A stretch of DNA of 64,000 nucleotides from Paremcibacter congregatus (GTDB taxonomy: Bacteria > Pseudomonadota > Alphaproteobacteria > Sphingomonadales > Emcibacteraceae). A program made the translations under genes and the position numbers. The number at the start of each line of letters is the position of its first letter. The stretch's first letter is position 1. The notes beneath the pieces are model-generated. The model had not been told where the DNA came from. It worked only from the letters and a program-made list of their open reading frames with translations, and searched no databases. The stretch covers positions 1,333,501-1,397,500 of the forward strand of contig NZ_CP041025.1 in assembly GCF_006385135.1 (NCBI RefSeq), in the 5' to 3' direction. Shown here in pieces: positions 61,802 to 64,000 of this stretch.

Positions 61802-63091
61802 ATGACTGATATTGCTTTTACAGCTGATAGCCGCATCGTCGTCGTGGGGCTGGGATATGTAGGGTTGCCGCTGGCGGTTGCTATGGCCAATAAATTCAAC
61901 GTAGTCGGTTTTGACATTAGTGAAGACCGGGTGCGAGAACTGAAGGACGGTTTTGACCGGACGGAAGAAGTGGATCAGGCACGCCTCGAAGCGAGCAGCA
62001 TTATCTTGACGAAAGATGTCGTCGATATCAAAGATGCCGCGGTCTATATCGTCACCGTACCAACGCCTGTGAATGATGATAATAGTCCAGACTTGGGGCC
62101 TGTAAGGTCATCTTGCGAATTGCTGGGACCTTTGTTAACCAAAGGAGCGATTGTCGTTTTTGAAAGTACTGTCTATCCAGGCGTTACCGAAGAACTTTGT
62201 GGACCGGTATTGGAAGAAACATCCGGTATGGAATGCGGGAAGGACTTCTTTCTGGGGTATTCACCAGAACGGATAAATCCGGGCGATAAAGAACATACGG
62301 TTGATAAAATCACCAAAGTAATTTCCGGACAAACGCCTGAAGTAACCAATGTTCTTGTGGATATCTACGGCGCTGTAACTTCTGGCGGGACATTTGCCGC
62401 GGCCAGCATTCGCGCAGCGGAAGCCGCGAAAGTGATTGAGAATTCACAACGCGATATTAACATCGCTTTCGTCAATGAAATCACGATGATTTTTCAGAAA
62501 CTGGGCATTTCTGTCTATGATGTTCTGGAAGCGGCGGGCACAAAATGGAACTTCCTGAATTTTACGCCAGGACTTGTGGGCGGGCATTGCATCGGTGTTG
62601 ATCCATATTACCTGGCGGAACGTGCGCGGCAGGTCAATCATGACCCGCGCATCATCCTGTCCGGGCGGGCCATTAACGACAGCATGGCCGATTTCGTAGC
62701 GGAACGGGTTTGCGCGCAACTGTCCGGAGCGGGAAAAATTCTTGTTCTCGGTTTGACGTTCAAGGAGAACTGTCCAGATCTGCGTAATACCAAGGCCATT
62801 GATCTGATCCATAGCCTGCGTCGGCGGGGCTTTAAAGTCGATGTCCATGACGCAGCGGCCGATCCGGTCGAAGCCAAGAAATTCTATAACATCGATTTGG
62901 TACCCTCTTTGGATGAGCTGGAAGACAACAGCTATGCTGCGGTGATGGGAGTTGTCTCTCATGATGCCTATCGTGCTTTAACGGGGACAGATCTGGAACG
63001 CCTTCTGGAAACAGGCGGGTTGATTGCCGATGTGAAGGCCATGTGGCGTGATCTGGATAAGCCTAAACATTTGCGGAAATGGCAACTGTAA
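61802..63091 (+). CDS. Nucleotide-sugar 6-dehydrogenase (TviB/WbpA-like)
   Basis: 429-residue UDP-glucose/GDP-mannose dehydrogenase family enzyme converting a nucleotide hexose, probably UDP-GlcNAc or UDP-GalNAc, to its uronic acid with NAD+. Rossmann motif VVVGLGYVGLPLA (about 13-25), central helix EAAKVIENSQRDINIAFVNE, catalytic Cys in VGGHCIGVDPYYL, and C-terminal domain LGLTFKENCPDLRNTKA. These blocks fit TviB/WbpA better than UDP-glucose dehydrogenase. It supplies an acidic sugar for the glycan. Confidence 0.94.
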   Translation: MTDIAFTADSRIVVVGLGYVGLPLAVAMANKFNVVGFDISEDRVRELKDGFDRTEEVDQARLEASSIILTKDVVDIKDAAVYIVTVPTPVNDDNSPDLGPVRSSCELLGPLLTKGAIVVFESTVYPGVTEELCGPVLEETSGMECGKDFFLGYSPERINPGDKEHTVDKITKVISGQTPEVTNVLVDIYGAVTSGGTFAAASIRAAEAAKVIENSQRDINIAFVNEITMIFQKLGISVYDVLEAAGTKWNFLNFTPGLVGGHCIGVDPYYLAERARQVNHDPRIILSGRAINDSMADFVAERVCAQLSGAGKILVLGLTFKENCPDLRNTKAIDLIHSLRRRGFKVDVHDAAADPVEAKKFYNIDLVPSLDELEDNSYAAVMGVVSHDAYRALTGTDLERLLETGGLIADVKAMWRDLDKPKHLRKWQL

Positions 63092-63113
63092 TAACAGGTA
63101 CATTATTGTTTCA

Positions 63114-63143
63114 AAGCCCCGCCCATTTTGGCGGGGCTTTTTT
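63114..63143 (+). terminator. Terminator of nucleotide-sugar dehydrogenase
   Basis: Perfect 10-bp stem AAGCCCCGCC / GGCGGGGCTT with a 6-nt loop (CATTTT), followed by a run of T. It also ends next to the convergent ydcF remnant. Confidence 0.93.
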
Positions 63144-63144
63144 G

Positions 63145-63944
63145 TCAGGGGGCTTTGGGAAAGACTTCAGTCGTGTTGCCTCGTATATAGTAGGTGAGCA
63201 GGCCGACCCATTCATGAACGGCATAGTCAAATTGAGCAAAATTTCCTGCCGCATCCGGCTTCCCAAATATGGTGTTGTTTAATTCTGTTCGATAGTCGAC
63301 CGGGTAAGGTTGTACCGGGATGTGAGCTGCCCGAAAGGCGGCAATCGACCGCGGCATGTGAAATGCGGATGTAACCAACAACCAGGGTGCTGTTTCAGTT
63401 GTGGCGATCAGCTTGCGGGCTTCCATGGCATTGGTGTAAGTATTGTAAGATTTTTCTTCAAATCTGATGCGCTCAATATCTATTCCAGCTTCCTGAAAGA
63501 ACTTACGGGCAACATCTCCTTCGCTCATGCCGTCGTCAATCCTGGCGCCGCCGCAAAATATAACAGGCATGTTCGGGAATTGTCGGGCCAGCTTCGCGGC
63601 CTCTATCAGGCGCTCTCCAGCGCCGCTTAAAGAAACCTGCTTATGGTCACTGCTGAGGCCTAGCGTTCTGCTCCGGCCAGAACAATAATGCCACTATAGG
63701 GGCCTTGTTCGACCTGATTGGTGTAGGAAGAAAACCTTTTTTCCAAAGGGGTCATCAGCCAGTTGGTCAATGGTCCAAACATCACCAGTCCATAAAGCGC
63801 CGCACAGAAAAGTAAGGTAAAAACAGCTTTTCCCCGGTGCCGCCGCCAGGTGAAAAATAGCCCCAGGAGAAGGAGAAGAAAGAAAAAATTGCTTGGCTGA
63901 ATAAACAGCCATATCACTCTCGCGATCAGGTTATCCCATGCCAA
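63145..63944 (-). pseudogene. YdcF/DUF218-family membrane protein, frameshifted
   Basis: The first part (63944 to the stop at 63660-63662) encodes two membrane helices (PSNFFFLLLLLGLFF; TLLFCAALYGLVMF) and the start of the DUF218 domain (YSGIIVLAGAER). The rest continues in another frame (TLGLSSDHKQ, LSGAGERLIEAAKLARQFP, VIFCGGAR, VTSAFHMPRS, HEWVGLLTYY) to 63145. The 800-bp total is one base short of a multiple of three, so a single-base deletion near 63655-63665 explains it. The intact product would be about 266 residues. A sequencing error is possible. Confidence 0.75.
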
Positions 63945-64000
63945 GCGGTTTCATCCTTTTAATTTATTTTATGATATTGCTTATACCAGTGAATGAATTT

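Overview
The window looks like the chromosome of a Gram-negative alphaproteobacterium, probably aquatic or marine. The evidence is two TonB-dependent receptors, a split glycyl-tRNA synthetase (glyQ/glyS) followed by pyruvate phosphate dikinase, polyhydroxybutyrate catabolism (phaZ/bdhA), an ETF-ubiquinone oxidoreductase and a sodium-dependent SNF transporter. An Emcibacter/Kordiimonas-like or sphingomonad-like relative would fit, but this is inferred from gene content alone. No rRNA, tRNA, CRISPR array or complete insertion sequence was seen.

Layout. 1-3.9 kb: 3' end of a TonB-dependent receptor, an amidohydrolase and a secreted cyclophilin. 4.0-8.2 kb: MacAB-like export operon (adaptor, ATPase, two FtsX-type permeases). 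8.3-9.8 kb: polysaccharide flippase. 9.8-12.4 kb: alkylation-repair block with ada divergent from a 2OG-Fe(II) oxygenase plus alkB. 12.4-16.4 kb: a second TonB receptor and an SNF symporter. 16.6-19.4 kb: an SRPBCC-like protein and a BisC-type molybdoenzyme. 19.5-23.3 kb: DUF4242 protein, secreted unknown, HxlR/SCP2 regulator, TPR protein, small unknown. 23.3-25.9 kb: AT-rich island with a candidate small RNA, an XRE regulator, a three-Cys-motif (Gp37/Gp68, DUF5131) protein and its partner TcmP. 26-31.3 kb: NfeD, slipin, polyprenyl diphosphate synthase, DUF2007, TrmN6-like methyltransferase, S49 peptidase. 31.3-34.2 kb: AT-rich pair (PP-loop ATPase, ATP-grasp ligase) plus the frameshifted remnant of a second ATP-grasp gene. 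34.6-40.8 kb: glyQ, glyS, ppdK, OsmC-like. 41-44.5 kb: Gfo/Idh oxidoreductase, a 38-residue membrane protein and bdhA, divergent from phaZ. 44.5-50.4 kb: phosphomannomutase, HD-GYP protein, moaB, lytic transglycosylase, uracil-DNA glycosylase. 50.8-56.3 kb: fatty acid desaturase, ETF-QO, TPR protein, ispE. 56.4-64 kb: envelope polysaccharide locus (SLBB export protein, YjbH-like protein, nucleotide-sugar dehydrogenase) and a frameshifted ydcF.

How the genes fit together. PhaZ and BdhA convert stored PHB to acetoacetate and face each other across a palindrome matching a PhaR-type site. Ada, AlkB and the 2OG oxygenase form a compact alkylation-response unit. The flippase, phosphomannomutase, SLBB protein, YjbH protein and sugar dehydrogenase point to a surface polysaccharide. 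The two AT-rich segments (23.3-25.9 and 31.3-34.3 kb) look horizontally acquired and are the best places to search for undescribed biology.
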